Positions 9,492 to 19,006 of a stretch of 36,168 nucleotides of DNA are shown piece after piece (the first letter of the stretch is position 1; every line of letters begins with the position of its first letter). The notes beneath the pieces are model-generated. The model searched no databases, was not told where the DNA came from, and saw nothing but the letters and a program-made list of their open reading frames with translations. Origin of the DNA: a bacterium. Its GTDB lineage: Bacteria; UBP14; UBA6098; B30-G16. The stretch lies in the NCBI GenBank assembly GCA_021162205.1, contig JAGGZE010000065.1:1-36168 (forward strand), written 5' to 3'. Both the position numbers and the translations under genes were made by a program.

Positions 9492-10907
9492 ATGGACAAT
9501 CTCGATATAGACCAGATTGTTCAGGAAGTGGTCCGAAGAATCCGTGAGGAAGTTAACTCCTCGGGGCAGGTTAATATTTCTATGCCCGAATCATCGGACC
9601 TCGTCAGTATTGTTGCTCGTGCCAGAGCCGCGCAGGAAAAATATCAAGCGATGGGGCTCGAAGCTCGAAAACGCGCTGTTGAGGAAATGCGGAAAATTGC
9701 TCTTTATTATGCGGAGGAACTCGGCAACGATGCTGTTTCTGAAACAGGTTTTGGTAAAATGCCCGATAAAAAGGAAAAAGTTATTCTTGCGGCGACGAAA
9801 ACCCCTGGTGTCGAGGATATCGTTCCTAAAACATATACAGGCGATAATGGTTTAACGCTCGAAGAATTAGCTCCATATGGAGTGGTTCTGTCCATTACAC
9901 CATCGACTAATCCGCCATCGACAATTGTGAATAATTCGATTTCGATTGTTGCCGCTGGAAATGCTGTTATATTTCAGCCGCATCCTTCCGCAAAGGATGT
10001 CAGTATAAAAACCGCTGAACTTATGCGGAAAGCGCTAATTTCTGTCAATGTTCCCATCGATGTGATTCAATGTGTTCCCGAACCGACTATCGAAAGCGCA
10101 AATGAACTTATGCATCATTCGGATATAGATATTGTCGTAGTAACAGGTGGAATGGGAGTTGTCGATGCTGCGCTGAACTGTGGCAAAAAATCGATTTGTG
10201 CAGGTCCTGGAAATCCGCCTGTTATTGTCGATGAAACTGCCGATATTTCCAAAGCTGCACGGGATATTGTTGCTGGTGCATCTTTCGACAATGGAGTTCT
10301 ATGCACAGCTGAAAAAGAAATTTTTGTTGTGGAAACTGTTGCCGATGAACTTATCCGCCAAATGAGAACGGCTGGAGCGGTTCAACTATCACCTGCCGAT
10401 GCCGATAAAATCACAAAACTTGTGATTAAACAAGACGATGGCTCTGGTGAACGACATCCTGTTATAAATAAGGAATTTGTCGGCAAAAATGCACCTGTTA
10501 TCGCTCGTGCTGCAGGGATAGATGTCGGCGATAGCGCTCCATTGATATTTTTCGAGACTCTATGGGACCATCCGCTCGTTATGGCTGAACAATTGATGCC
10601 TGTTATGCCTGTGGTTCGTGTGCCGGATGTCGATGAGGCAATGCGATTGGCAATTATAGCTGAACATCGATTCAAGCATAGTTTTATTATGCACTCGAAA
10701 AATGTGGAACGGCTGTCGAAAATGGCGAGAATGTGCGATTGCAATATTTTTGTAAAAAATGGTCCATCGTATTCGGGACTCGGTTATAATGGCGAGGGCT
10801 ATACCACACTCACGATTGCTGGAACTACGGGCGATGGTCTTGTAAGTGCGAAAACATTTACTCGACCGAGAAGATGTGTGCTGGTGGATTATTTTAGGAT
10901 TGTGTGA
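9492..10907 (+). CDS. CoA-acylating aldehyde dehydrogenase (PduP/EutE-like) with N-terminal putative encapsulation helix
   Basis: 'LAPYGVVLSITPSTNPPSTIVNNSISIVAAGNAVIFQPHPSAK', catalytic Cys in 'FDNGVLCTAEKE', 'GPSYSGLGYNGEGYTTLTIAGTTGDG'; amphipathic N-terminus MDNLDIDQIVQEVVRRIREEV plus linker. Confidence 0.95.
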   Translation: MDNLDIDQIVQEVVRRIREEVNSSGQVNISMPESSDLVSIVARARAAQEKYQAMGLEARKRAVEEMRKIALYYAEELGNDAVSETGFGKMPDKKEKVILAATKTPGVEDIVPKTYTGDNGLTLEELAPYGVVLSITPSTNPPSTIVNNSISIVAAGNAVIFQPHPSAKDVSIKTAELMRKALISVNVPIDVIQCVPEPTIESANELMHHSDIDIVVVTGGMGVVDAALNCGKKSICAGPGNPPVIVDETADISKAARDIVAGASFDNGVLCTAEKEIFVVETVADELIRQMRTAGAVQLSPADADKITKLVIKQDDGSGERHPVINKEFVGKNAPVIARAAGIDVGDSAPLIFFETLWDHPLVMAEQLMPVMPVVRVPDVDEAMRLAIIAEHRFKHSFIMHSKNVERLSKMARMCDCNIFVKNGPSYSGLGYNGEGYTTLTIAGTTGDGLVSAKTFTRPRRCVLVDYFRIV

Positions 10908-11027
10908 GTGTAGAATAAATTGAATTTTTAGTGTGAAATTACCAAATTTTTAATGTGACTAATATTTTAATCGATTTATAATATTTATCGCTTTCACTGG
11001 ATTTTTGCGATTTTTTGGAGGATTGAA

Positions 11028-12125
11028 ATGAGACGATTATTTTTAGTGATTTATACATCGGCAATTTTTCTAATATTGTCTGGACTTACATTTGCCAAGA
11101 CCTACGATTTTCAGAGGTTTTTTGCTAAAAAAGTGCGTCTTCAAAAAGGAACTGTGATTGTTCTCGATAATCCTGTCGGTGAAATTCACATCACAAATAT
11201 CGACCCTAATTTAGGACCTTTTGTAATGGTCAAGCAGCGAGTTTATGCCGAGGCAAATGAACTCTCTAAAAGCCGCTATCTCGTTATGATGGTTCGATTG
11301 GATATAAGTCGTCGTCCCGATACACTGTATATGAAAGCTATTTTCCCTACTCATATGTATGAAAAATATTGCTATCCCGATATGGGAGGATTTTTTACAT
11401 CCGAGGTTTCTAATATGTGGCACGGCAAGAAATTTACCGTTTCTCCTAACAAGGGTGTAACATTGTATTCGGATATATATTTACAGATTCCCGCTGGAAC
11501 TAAAATATCGGTTAATTCTATTGCGACCACATTTGTTGTGGAGGATTATATCGGAGATATCGAACTTTTCACCGACCATGCATCGGCGATGACCGCGGGT
11601 GATATTAGGGGGAATTTATGGCTGACTGCTTGTCATGGAAATCTTTCTGTCGGCAAATTCGATGGTAATTTATTTTATTATGGTGAGGATTCCGACCTCA
11701 GTTTCTGCGATGTGATAAATGGAACTGTCGATGCGCAAAGCACTACGGGCGATTTAATCTGGACAGCTAATTGTGATTCGCTCGAATCGCTCGAACTTGT
11801 GTCGCTTTCCGGTAAAATTATGGTCGATGGTGGAGTTGGAAAAATTTGCAAGTTGAAAAATGATGAAGGCGACATCGATATTAAACTGGAAACGGCGGTT
11901 GGAGATTCACTTTCAGCAAATACTTCAGGCGGCGATATAAAATTGGTTGCACAGGAAAATTATGCTAAAAGCATTTTTGCTAAATCCGATGAAGGCAAAG
12001 TGAAATCGAATATTCCATCCAACGATGATAAAAAGCTATCCGCACAGCTCAAAGGCAATAATGGTGTTATTGAGCTCGGTTCTCAAAGAGGTTCGATAAA
12101 AATAAAACTTATTTCGGTAAAATAA
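11028..12125 (+). CDS. Secreted DUF4097-like (beta-solenoid, 'putative adhesin') protein
   Basis: Signal peptide; repeated 'GDIRGNLWL..CHGNLSVGKFDGNL...GTVDAQSTTGDL..' strands typical of DUF4097. Confidence 0.65.
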   Translation: MRRLFLVIYTSAIFLILSGLTFAKTYDFQRFFAKKVRLQKGTVIVLDNPVGEIHITNIDPNLGPFVMVKQRVYAEANELSKSRYLVMMVRLDISRRPDTLYMKAIFPTHMYEKYCYPDMGGFFTSEVSNMWHGKKFTVSPNKGVTLYSDIYLQIPAGTKISVNSIATTFVVEDYIGDIELFTDHASAMTAGDIRGNLWLTACHGNLSVGKFDGNLFYYGEDSDLSFCDVINGTVDAQSTTGDLIWTANCDSLESLELVSLSGKIMVDGGVGKICKLKNDEGDIDIKLETAVGDSLSANTSGGDIKLVAQENYAKSIFAKSDEGKVKSNIPSNDDKKLSAQLKGNNGVIELGSQRGSIKIKLISVK

Positions 12126-12130
12126 TAAAT

Positions 12131-13078
12131 ATGCCAGATTTCCCTGAAAATATAGAATCTAAAATGAAGGAACTCGAATATCGGGTTCAGTCTAATCCAA
12201 GTCCCGATGTTTTTGCTGAACTTGCCGACCTTTATAGAACAAGCGAGAATATCGATAGAGCTATAATTATTTGCAAAAGGGGATTGGAAATTTTTCCAGA
12301 TAGTCATAATTGTCTTTTAAGCTATGCAAGAATTTTAATGGATGAATCGAAACTCGATGAAGCAGAAAATATACTTAAAAAGTTGGTCGAAATTTCCGGC
12401 GAAGATGTTGGGATATTGCTTTTACTCGGGCAACTTTACACTCAACATAGTAATTTTGCTGGAGTTAATTCGATTGCTGAGAAATTAGCTCAAAATCATA
12501 GTGACGATGTTCGTGCGAAGAAGTTTTTGAAATTTCTCGAAGCGAAAGGATTGCTTAATGGAATCAGCATTAAGGAAAACGAGGATAAAGAAGTTTCAGC
12601 TGAGGTTCAGGAAGATGTGTTTGAGAAACAGTTGGAAAATGAAAAAGGTCCTCTTCCTACAATTCCTCCTAAAAAAAAGGTGAAACCGAAAGTTCATATA
12701 CCGCCTCAGAAACAAGGTCCGATAATTCCAATCGAGGATTTGATGCACATCACTGCATTGTTGAAAGGAGTAATTGGAGTTAATCATGTGATTCTTCTCA
12801 CTCCCGATAATAGAACGCTTGCCAGTAAGGGCTGTCCCGATTCTGTTGCACGCTCGATAGGATTATTGCTTCGCTCATTCAAAAAAGCTATGCTTGTAGC
12901 TTTCACAGCACTTAATTTTGGTAAATGGAAAAAGGGAGTTATGGAATTGAATAATGCAACAATTCATATTATGGAAAGCAATTCGCATTTATTTGCATTA
13001 GTATGCGACGAAAAAGTATCATTAGGTGCGCTGAGAATAGCTGTTAATACGATTTTGTCAAAATATTTTCATATTTAA
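12131..13078 (+). CDS. TPR protein with C-terminal roadblock/LC7-like domain
   Basis: TPR-like N-term 'ADLYRTSENIDRAIIICKRGLEIFPDSHNCLLSYARILMDESKLDEAENILKKLVEI'; C-term 'LLKGVIGVNHVILLTPDNRTLASKGCPDSVARSIGLLLRS...LNNATIHIMESNSHLFALVCDEKVSLGALRIAVNTI' resembles MglB/roadblock. Confidence 0.7.
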   Translation: MPDFPENIESKMKELEYRVQSNPSPDVFAELADLYRTSENIDRAIIICKRGLEIFPDSHNCLLSYARILMDESKLDEAENILKKLVEISGEDVGILLLLGQLYTQHSNFAGVNSIAEKLAQNHSDDVRAKKFLKFLEAKGLLNGISIKENEDKEVSAEVQEDVFEKQLENEKGPLPTIPPKKKVKPKVHIPPQKQGPIIPIEDLMHITALLKGVIGVNHVILLTPDNRTLASKGCPDSVARSIGLLLRSFKKAMLVAFTALNFGKWKKGVMELNNATIHIMESNSHLFALVCDEKVSLGALRIAVNTILSKYFHI

Positions 13079-13216
13079 TAAAATTTTGAAATAATATTTT
13101 TATTTGTAAGGTATATTTCAACAATGTGAATAATTTCCCATTCTATTATTTTGATTTTCCAATATTATTTGTTTTATTTCAAAACTTTTGAATTTTAATA
13201 TCAAAAAAATGGAGGG

Positions 13217-14056
13217 ATGATGGCACACGAAATCATTCATAACGAATCACTCAATTATCAGGATTATCTGGTGAAAATTAGAGCGCCCGAGGTTGTGAAG
13301 AGGATTAAACCCGGACAATTTGTTGTTATGCTTCTTCACGAAAAGGGTGAGCGAATTCCTATGTCTGTTCGACGGACCGAGGGCGATGCTGTGGTGATGT
13401 ATATCCGCAAGGTCGGTAAGACCACAAGCACTCTTATCGATAAACCTGTCGGCGATACAATCCAACATGTTATCGGTCCGCAAGGGACTCCTTTAAAAAT
13501 TGAAAAGTATGGAACTGTTGTGGTTGCGACGGATTCTGTTTGCGGGCACGCATGGAGCTATTCTGCTGCCAAGGCTTTGAAGGATGCAGGTAATTTCGTC
13601 ATCGATATTCAAAGTTTTGCCGACAAGGAAGAAACTTATCCCGAATGGGCACTGAATAAGGATGCCTGCAACGAACACCATCTTACGACAAAAGATGGTT
13701 CCGTTGGTGAGAAAGGACATTTCATCGACCTTATAAAAGATTGGCTCAAAAATGGGAAAAAAATAGATTTCATATTAGCCGGTGGTGAACTTATTAAACT
13801 CAAAAGACTCGAAAGGGTTACAAAAAAATTCGATGTGCCTAATTGGGTTGAAGCTCATCAGCTTATGATAGATGCCACTGGAATGTGCGGCGTTTGCAGA
13901 GTTTTTGTCGATGGCGAAATGAAACTCACCTGTATCGATGGTCCATTTTTCGATGCTCATAAACTCGATTTCGATTCGATGATAAATCGTTATAGCACTT
14001 ATGCAAACGAGGAAAAAGTTTCACTTCAACAATATAAAGAACAGCGAGGTGAATAA
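13217..14056 (+). CDS. nfnA: NfnA-type FAD/NAD(P)-binding subunit (sulfide/dihydroorotate dehydrogenase-like)
   Basis: 'PGQFVVMLLHEKGERIPMSV' flavin-binding fold; [2Fe-2S] motif 'MIDATGMCGVCRVFVDGEMKLTCIDGPFFDAHKLDF'; abuts the NfnB gene. Confidence 0.88.
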   Translation: MMAHEIIHNESLNYQDYLVKIRAPEVVKRIKPGQFVVMLLHEKGERIPMSVRRTEGDAVVMYIRKVGKTTSTLIDKPVGDTIQHVIGPQGTPLKIEKYGTVVVATDSVCGHAWSYSAAKALKDAGNFVIDIQSFADKEETYPEWALNKDACNEHHLTTKDGSVGEKGHFIDLIKDWLKNGKKIDFILAGGELIKLKRLERVTKKFDVPNWVEAHQLMIDATGMCGVCRVFVDGEMKLTCIDGPFFDAHKLDFDSMINRYSTYANEEKVSLQQYKEQRGE

Positions 14057-15438
14057 TGGCAGGGAAAATAAATAAAGTTCGAGTTCCAATGCGTGAACGC
14101 CCGGTCGATGAAAGAATTAAAAGATTCGTCGAGGTTCCATTTGGATATTCTGAGGACGAGGCAATTATGGAAGCTTCGAGATGTTTGCAATGTCCTAAAC
14201 CATTCTGTATCGAGGGATGTCCGGTTGATATAAATATTCCTGGATTCATAAAAAAAATAGTCGAACATAAATTCGACGAAGCATTTTTCATTCTGAAAAA
14301 AGACGATGCAATGCCTGCTGCCACTGGACGAGTTTGCCCGCAAGAATCTCAATGCGAAGCGAAATGTGTGGTTGGTAAAGTCGGTGATGCAATAAATATC
14401 GGGAAACTCGAGGCCTTCGCCGCAGATTGGGCAAGAAAAAACGGAGTCAAGGATACATTCGAAATTGTCGATAAACCTCAAAAGATTGCTATAATCGGTT
14501 CGGGACCATCGGCTATCAGTTGTGCTGTCGACCTTCGTAAAATGGGCTATAATATAACTGTATTCGAAGCTCTCCATAAAGCTGGCGGTGTTCTGCAATA
14601 TGGTATCCCCGAATTTCGTCTTCCACGAGACCTTGTGGATTATGAGCTTAAATATCTCGAGGACCTCGGTGTCGACCTTCAATTGAATGTAATTATCGGT
14701 TTGCATCGTTCATTTCAGGAAATTAAGTCGGAATACGATGCTGTGTTTCTCGGCACAGGCGCTGGCGCACCGCGATTTATGGGAATCCCAGGCGAGGAAC
14801 TGACAGGTGTTTATTCCGCTAATGAATTTCTAATTCGTGTCAATCTTATGAAATCGTATCTATTTCCCGAATATGATACTCCTATCAAGGTCGGTAAGCA
14901 TGTAGCTGTTATCGGTTCGGGAAATGTAGCGATGGATTCGGCTCGAAGTTCTCTAAGACTCGGGGCAAAAGTCAGTATCATATATCGTCGCACAAAAAGT
15001 GAATCACCAGCTCGAGCTGAAGAACTTCATCATGCACTCGACGAGGGAATCGAGTTTATGGAATTGGTAAATCCTGTGCGTATCCACGAAAAACTGAATC
15101 ATGTTCATGGACTCGAAGTTATCAAAATGAAGCTCGGTGAACCGGATAAAAGTGGAAGACCGAGACCTATTCCTATCGAGGGCAGTGAATTTATTCTCGA
15201 GGATGTGGATATGGTAATCGAAGCTCTTGGAACATTACCGAATAGACTTTTCCTCGACCGAGCTCCAGAAATAAATAGAAATAAATGGGGAATTTTGCAA
15301 GTCGATGAAAATATGAAAACGAATCTCGATGGCGTATATGCAGGTGGCGATGCTATCAGCGGAGGAGCAACGGTTATTCGAGCGCTCGGAGAGGGTAGAA
15401 TCGCAGCAAAAGCGATAGATGAGTATCTCAAAAAATGA
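14056..15438 (+). CDS. nfnB: NfnB / GltD-like NADPH-dependent glutamate synthase-type flavoprotein
   Basis: 'ASRCLQCPKPFCIEGCPVDINIPGFIKKI', 'VCPQESQCEAKCVVGK', 'KIAIIGSGPSAISCAVDLRKMGYNITVFEALHKAGGVLQYGIPEFRLP', C-term 'GVYAGGDAISGGATVIRALGEGRIAAKAIDEYL'. Confidence 0.93.
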   Translation: MAGKINKVRVPMRERPVDERIKRFVEVPFGYSEDEAIMEASRCLQCPKPFCIEGCPVDINIPGFIKKIVEHKFDEAFFILKKDDAMPAATGRVCPQESQCEAKCVVGKVGDAINIGKLEAFAADWARKNGVKDTFEIVDKPQKIAIIGSGPSAISCAVDLRKMGYNITVFEALHKAGGVLQYGIPEFRLPRDLVDYELKYLEDLGVDLQLNVIIGLHRSFQEIKSEYDAVFLGTGAGAPRFMGIPGEELTGVYSANEFLIRVNLMKSYLFPEYDTPIKVGKHVAVIGSGNVAMDSARSSLRLGAKVSIIYRRTKSESPARAEELHHALDEGIEFMELVNPVRIHEKLNHVHGLEVIKMKLGEPDKSGRPRPIPIEGSEFILEDVDMVIEALGTLPNRLFLDRAPEINRNKWGILQVDENMKTNLDGVYAGGDAISGGATVIRALGEGRIAAKAIDEYLKK

Positions 15439-15461
15439 GACTTAATAGATACTATTTAATT

Positions 15462-15494
15462 GCCAGACTATTTTTTTATAGTCTGGCTTTTTTT
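15462..15494 (+). terminator. Rho-independent terminator after nfnAB
   Basis: GCCAGACTAT-loop-ATAGTCTGGC followed by TTTTTTT. Confidence 0.9.
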
Positions 15495-15585
15495 GATGGG
15501 GGAATTTATTTATTGCTAAAATTTATTTCTAAATTATTTTGAAAATATTATAGCAAATTAAAAGTGTAATAGATGAAAAAAGTTA

Positions 15586-17769
15586 ATGAGCGATGAAACT
15601 ATACATAATACCGATGAATTGCCTGTTCTCATTGTAAAAACTATTCATCTCGCTTTGCAAAGGATGGAGATGTATGGTGCAGAGCATAAAGTTAGTTTGC
15701 AGGCAATTAAAAAAGCATATAAACTTATTAGAGAATTGTTCGGTTATACACATTCGTTCACTTTGAGTCTTTCGGGCGAAGAAATCCTTTTCGATAAGAA
15801 TCCACTCGAAGCTACTTATTTTACTCAACGATTTGTCGATGATTTTAATAATTATAATATTCACAGTATTACATTCCACGAAAGAATAACGGAAAATGAA
15901 TTTCTGTCATTTTTAGAGTTTTTAGTTCGTAGTCCCGGTAGAAATCTTGAGAAAAGAGACCTCGAAGAATACTTGAGTAATCTCGGGATTGAAAGTATCG
16001 CAGTGGATAAAATTAAATATATTGCGGTTACCGGCGATGTGGACGAGCAAGCGGAAGCTCAAAAGGTTCTTACAGATATTCTATCGCGACATTCTGGTGT
16101 ATTGGAAAAACTTCTTGGCGAAAAGACACAGGAAATACTCGAAACCGATGGTGGGGCTATTTTACCGGAACTTTTGCCATCGAAAGCCAATGAATACGAT
16201 GTCGTCGATATTCTGACGAAACTAATCGAGGATAAAGGTCTTTTGGATAAAAATGACGAAGAAATATCCGAAACCGATAAACAGCTTATGAAAATTATCG
16301 ATACTGTGAGGGAAAATTTATCCGACGAGGCAAAAAAAATCTTTTTGGATAAAGTTAACGAAATCACCGATAAAATCGTTGTCGAAAAGGATAAATCCGA
16401 ACAGCTTTTGGAAAAAGAATTTACACTCAGTGAAGTTTCTACACTCGATTCGATAAGTGATATTTTTCAGGAATCGTTGCAGAATGGATGGGATGAAAAT
16501 GCAAAATACCATTTTCATAATCTGGTAGAAAGACTTTTCGATTCCAATGACCCATCCGCTATCGATGCATTGCTCGATAATATGCTCGAATTTTTTGAAA
16601 AAACTAAAGCACTCTGGACAAACGAGGCATTTAAGGTTATAATCGAATCTGCATTCGCCGGAACCGATGATGTTACGACAGGATTTTTGCTCGGCGAACT
16701 ACTTCACCGAAAGGAAATGGTCGATGTTAATGCAGCATCGTCGTCATTATTAACCGCAAGTCTTGTATATTTTAGCTCTCTTCTTTTCATGTCTAACAAG
16801 TTCACCACTATTATTCGTATTCTGCAGGAATATGAAAAAAGAATTAAAGAAACTATGTCTTTCGAGGCACTTGACGATTTTCAAGCATTCATCGATGGAT
16901 TGTCATCGCAGGAAAATTTACATAAAATGCTTGCCATAACAGGTGAAAACAATCTTACATTCGATTTAGAATTGAAAGTTATTATAGGGAGAATGGATGG
17001 TAGGCAAGTTTGCGATGTTATAATCGACGAACTCGGTCAGCGAAAATCGGGATATACGAATATCGCTGTTCAATTGCTCGAACCGCATATCGATGTCGCA
17101 AGAGAAAAAATCGAGGATTATATACATTCGATGGCTCGTCTTAATCGAAGCGATAAAGGTTTTATTATCGATACAGAACAATTGAGGCGAACATTCAATA
17201 TTTTCACTCTCGCGGTGAAGCTCGATAAGGAATGGGCATTATCGTTGCTTTTGCTGGCAACCGTGGATAGAGATACACGAATTAGAAAACATATATTCTT
17301 TTTGCTTATGATATATCCACCCGAACAGGTCGAGAACGCTATCGAAGCTATGTTTATCGAGGGGAACAAAGAATTCCGCGACGATATTATAAGGTCCATT
17401 TGCGAGAGACCGAATTCATTAAAAGATTATTATATGCGCCAAATAATACTGTTTTTCCCCGACTTAAGAAATTTCATTTTGCAGGCGTTGAGTGAAAACA
17501 ATACCGAGTATTCGAAAAATTTGTTAATCGAAATAATGAATAACTGGATAATTTATATCGACCAGATTTCACAAAATAGAATAAAACCATTTTTAATAAA
17601 ATTGATAAACGCACTCGGACGATTTGCCGACGACCCACGAGTTAAAAAATCGCTTAAACAATTTCGTTCTGAATGGCGCGGTGAAGGAATACTTAAAACT
17701 TCATACTCGCTATTTTCATTCAAAAAAGACGATATAATGAAAGCTGTCGATGAGGTGTTCGAGAAATGA
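15586..17769 (+). CDS. Large alpha-helical (possibly HEAT-like) protein of unknown function
   Basis: 727-aa ORF; N-term 'IVKTIHLALQRMEMYGAEHKVSLQAIKKAYKLIRELFGYTHSFTLSLSGEEILFDKNPLE' resembles regions preceding HD-GYP/HEAT domains; ATGA overlap with pdxA. Confidence 0.75.
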   Translation: MSDETIHNTDELPVLIVKTIHLALQRMEMYGAEHKVSLQAIKKAYKLIRELFGYTHSFTLSLSGEEILFDKNPLEATYFTQRFVDDFNNYNIHSITFHERITENEFLSFLEFLVRSPGRNLEKRDLEEYLSNLGIESIAVDKIKYIAVTGDVDEQAEAQKVLTDILSRHSGVLEKLLGEKTQEILETDGGAILPELLPSKANEYDVVDILTKLIEDKGLLDKNDEEISETDKQLMKIIDTVRENLSDEAKKIFLDKVNEITDKIVVEKDKSEQLLEKEFTLSEVSTLDSISDIFQESLQNGWDENAKYHFHNLVERLFDSNDPSAIDALLDNMLEFFEKTKALWTNEAFKVIIESAFAGTDDVTTGFLLGELLHRKEMVDVNAASSSLLTASLVYFSSLLFMSNKFTTIIRILQEYEKRIKETMSFEALDDFQAFIDGLSSQENLHKMLAITGENNLTFDLELKVIIGRMDGRQVCDVIIDELGQRKSGYTNIAVQLLEPHIDVAREKIEDYIHSMARLNRSDKGFIIDTEQLRRTFNIFTLAVKLDKEWALSLLLLATVDRDTRIRKHIFFLLMIYPPEQVENAIEAMFIEGNKEFRDDIIRSICERPNSLKDYYMRQIILFFPDLRNFILQALSENNTEYSKNLLIEIMNNWIIYIDQISQNRIKPFLIKLINALGRFADDPRVKKSLKQFRSEWRGEGILKTSYSLFSFKKDDIMKAVDEVFEK

Positions 17770-18731
17770 TTAAAATTGCGATAAGTTGCGGCGACCCAGC
17801 CGGTATCGGTTATGAAATCGTGGCGAAATCTCTTCTGCATTATCATCCATCCGATGTCCAATTCAAAATATTCGGTGCAAAAGCTGTATTCGATTCATTA
17901 TCCGAAAAATTTATATGGGCTGAAAAGTTTTTGAATCGAGTCGATACCCAAAATTCGCTCGAGATAATATCTGTCAGCGATGACAAAAATTTCCCAATTG
18001 GTGAAATCTCTCCTCGATGCGGCGAGATTGCTTACCGCTCGATTATCGCAGCAATCCAATCGGCAAAAGAGGGCGATTCCGATGCAATTGTTACCGCACC
18101 GATTTCAAAAAAAGCTATTCATCTCGCAGGACATAATTTCGCAGGGCATACCGAAATATTGGCAAAAGAATTCGACTGCCCAGTTACTATGATGCTTTTC
18201 GCAAGAAAATTTAGAGTATCGCTCGCAACGACTCACATTCCATTGAAAGATGTGGCGAGTTCGCTTTCCACCGCTCGTATTTTGGAGCATCTTCGCAGAA
18301 CACATTCGGCACTCGTAAATTGGTTCGGGATAAAAGAACCCAAAATCGGCGTTCTCGGATTGAATCCACATGCGGGCGAATCGGGCGATATAGGAATCGA
18401 GGAAATAATTATATCGAAAGCAATCGAAATCGCAAGAGAGGAGAATATCGATGCCGAGGGTCCGCTCGTCCCAGATGTCGCTTTTTTGACATCGATGCGA
18501 AGAAAATACGATGCCTATCTCGCAATGTTCCACGACCAAGGACTGATACCATTGAAAACACTCGGTTTCCGAAACGGCGTGAATATAACACTCGGTCTGC
18601 CGAAACCGCGAACGAGCCCCGACCACGGAACAGCATTCGATATCGCAGGAAAAGGGAAAGCAAATCCGCACCCCTTCGGGTGTTCTCTTCGCACAGGCGT
18701 TCGCCTGTCTTTATCGTGCAACACCTTTTAG
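17766..18731 (+). CDS. pdxA: 4-hydroxythreonine-4-phosphate dehydrogenase PdxA with aberrant C-terminus
   Basis: 'ISCGDPAGIGYEIVAKSL', 'TAPISKKAIHLAG..FAGHTEILA', 'GLNPHAGESGDIGIEE', 'MFHDQGLIPLKTLGF...TSPDHGTAFDIAGKGKANP'; the final 20 residues are encoded by hairpin repeats. Confidence 0.9.
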   Translation: MIKIAISCGDPAGIGYEIVAKSLLHYHPSDVQFKIFGAKAVFDSLSEKFIWAEKFLNRVDTQNSLEIISVSDDKNFPIGEISPRCGEIAYRSIIAAIQSAKEGDSDAIVTAPISKKAIHLAGHNFAGHTEILAKEFDCPVTMMLFARKFRVSLATTHIPLKDVASSLSTARILEHLRRTHSALVNWFGIKEPKIGVLGLNPHAGESGDIGIEEIIISKAIEIAREENIDAEGPLVPDVAFLTSMRRKYDAYLAMFHDQGLIPLKTLGFRNGVNITLGLPKPRTSPDHGTAFDIAGKGKANPHPFGCSLRTGVRLSLSCNTF

Positions 18732-19006
18732 GTGTTTTTTTGTGCAACTTTCCTTTCATCAGAGTGAAATTCCCTGTTGCACCTGCGTTATAAAAGTTTT
18801 CCACCCTTTCGGGTGTTTTCTTCATATTGCTTTCCTGATTGCAGAGCAATCATTCCATGCAATGCCTGATTAATAAAAGTGTTCAATCAAACCTTTTTTG
18901 GAAAAGTTTGAATATTTTCTAATGAACATTGTTCGTTAGAAATACTAAAGTTCTTAGGAAAGGAGTTTGAGGGAAAGCCCTTCTTTCAAGAAGGGTTGCC
19001 CTCAAA
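18669..19006. repeat. Array 1 of small and nested hairpins
   Basis: CACCC-CTTC-GGGTG (18669-18682); ACAGGCG-TT-CGCCTGT (18693-18708); AACACC-TTTTA-GGTGTT (18720-18736); nested GTGCAAC..TTTCA/TGAAA..GTTGCAC (18742-18782); CACCC-TTTC-GGGTG (18802-18815); GATTGC-AGA-GCAATC (18837-18851); TCTAATGAAC-ATT-GTTCGTTAGA (18918-18940); nested TTTGAGGG..CCCTTCTT/AAGAAGGG..CCCTCAAA (18966-19006). Confidence 0.85.

Noticed and set aside
10382-10744. 120-aa minus-strand ORF inside the aldehyde dehydrogenase gene
   Set aside because: Fully contained in a confident coding gene; no independent signals.
18669-18731. Simple sequencing frameshift as the cause of the odd PdxA C-terminus
   Set aside because: The change coincides exactly with the first hairpin of the array and none of the immediately following frames resumes a PdxA-like helix; insertion or replacement explains it better.
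18320-18849. ORFs running through array 1 (18320-18793 + and 18409-18849 -)
   Set aside because: Arg-rich translations crossing hairpins and overlapping pdxA in other frames; no RBS or family match.
18669-19006. CRISPR array
   Set aside because: No regular repeat/spacer spacing; units are different hairpins with varying stems rather than identical direct repeats.
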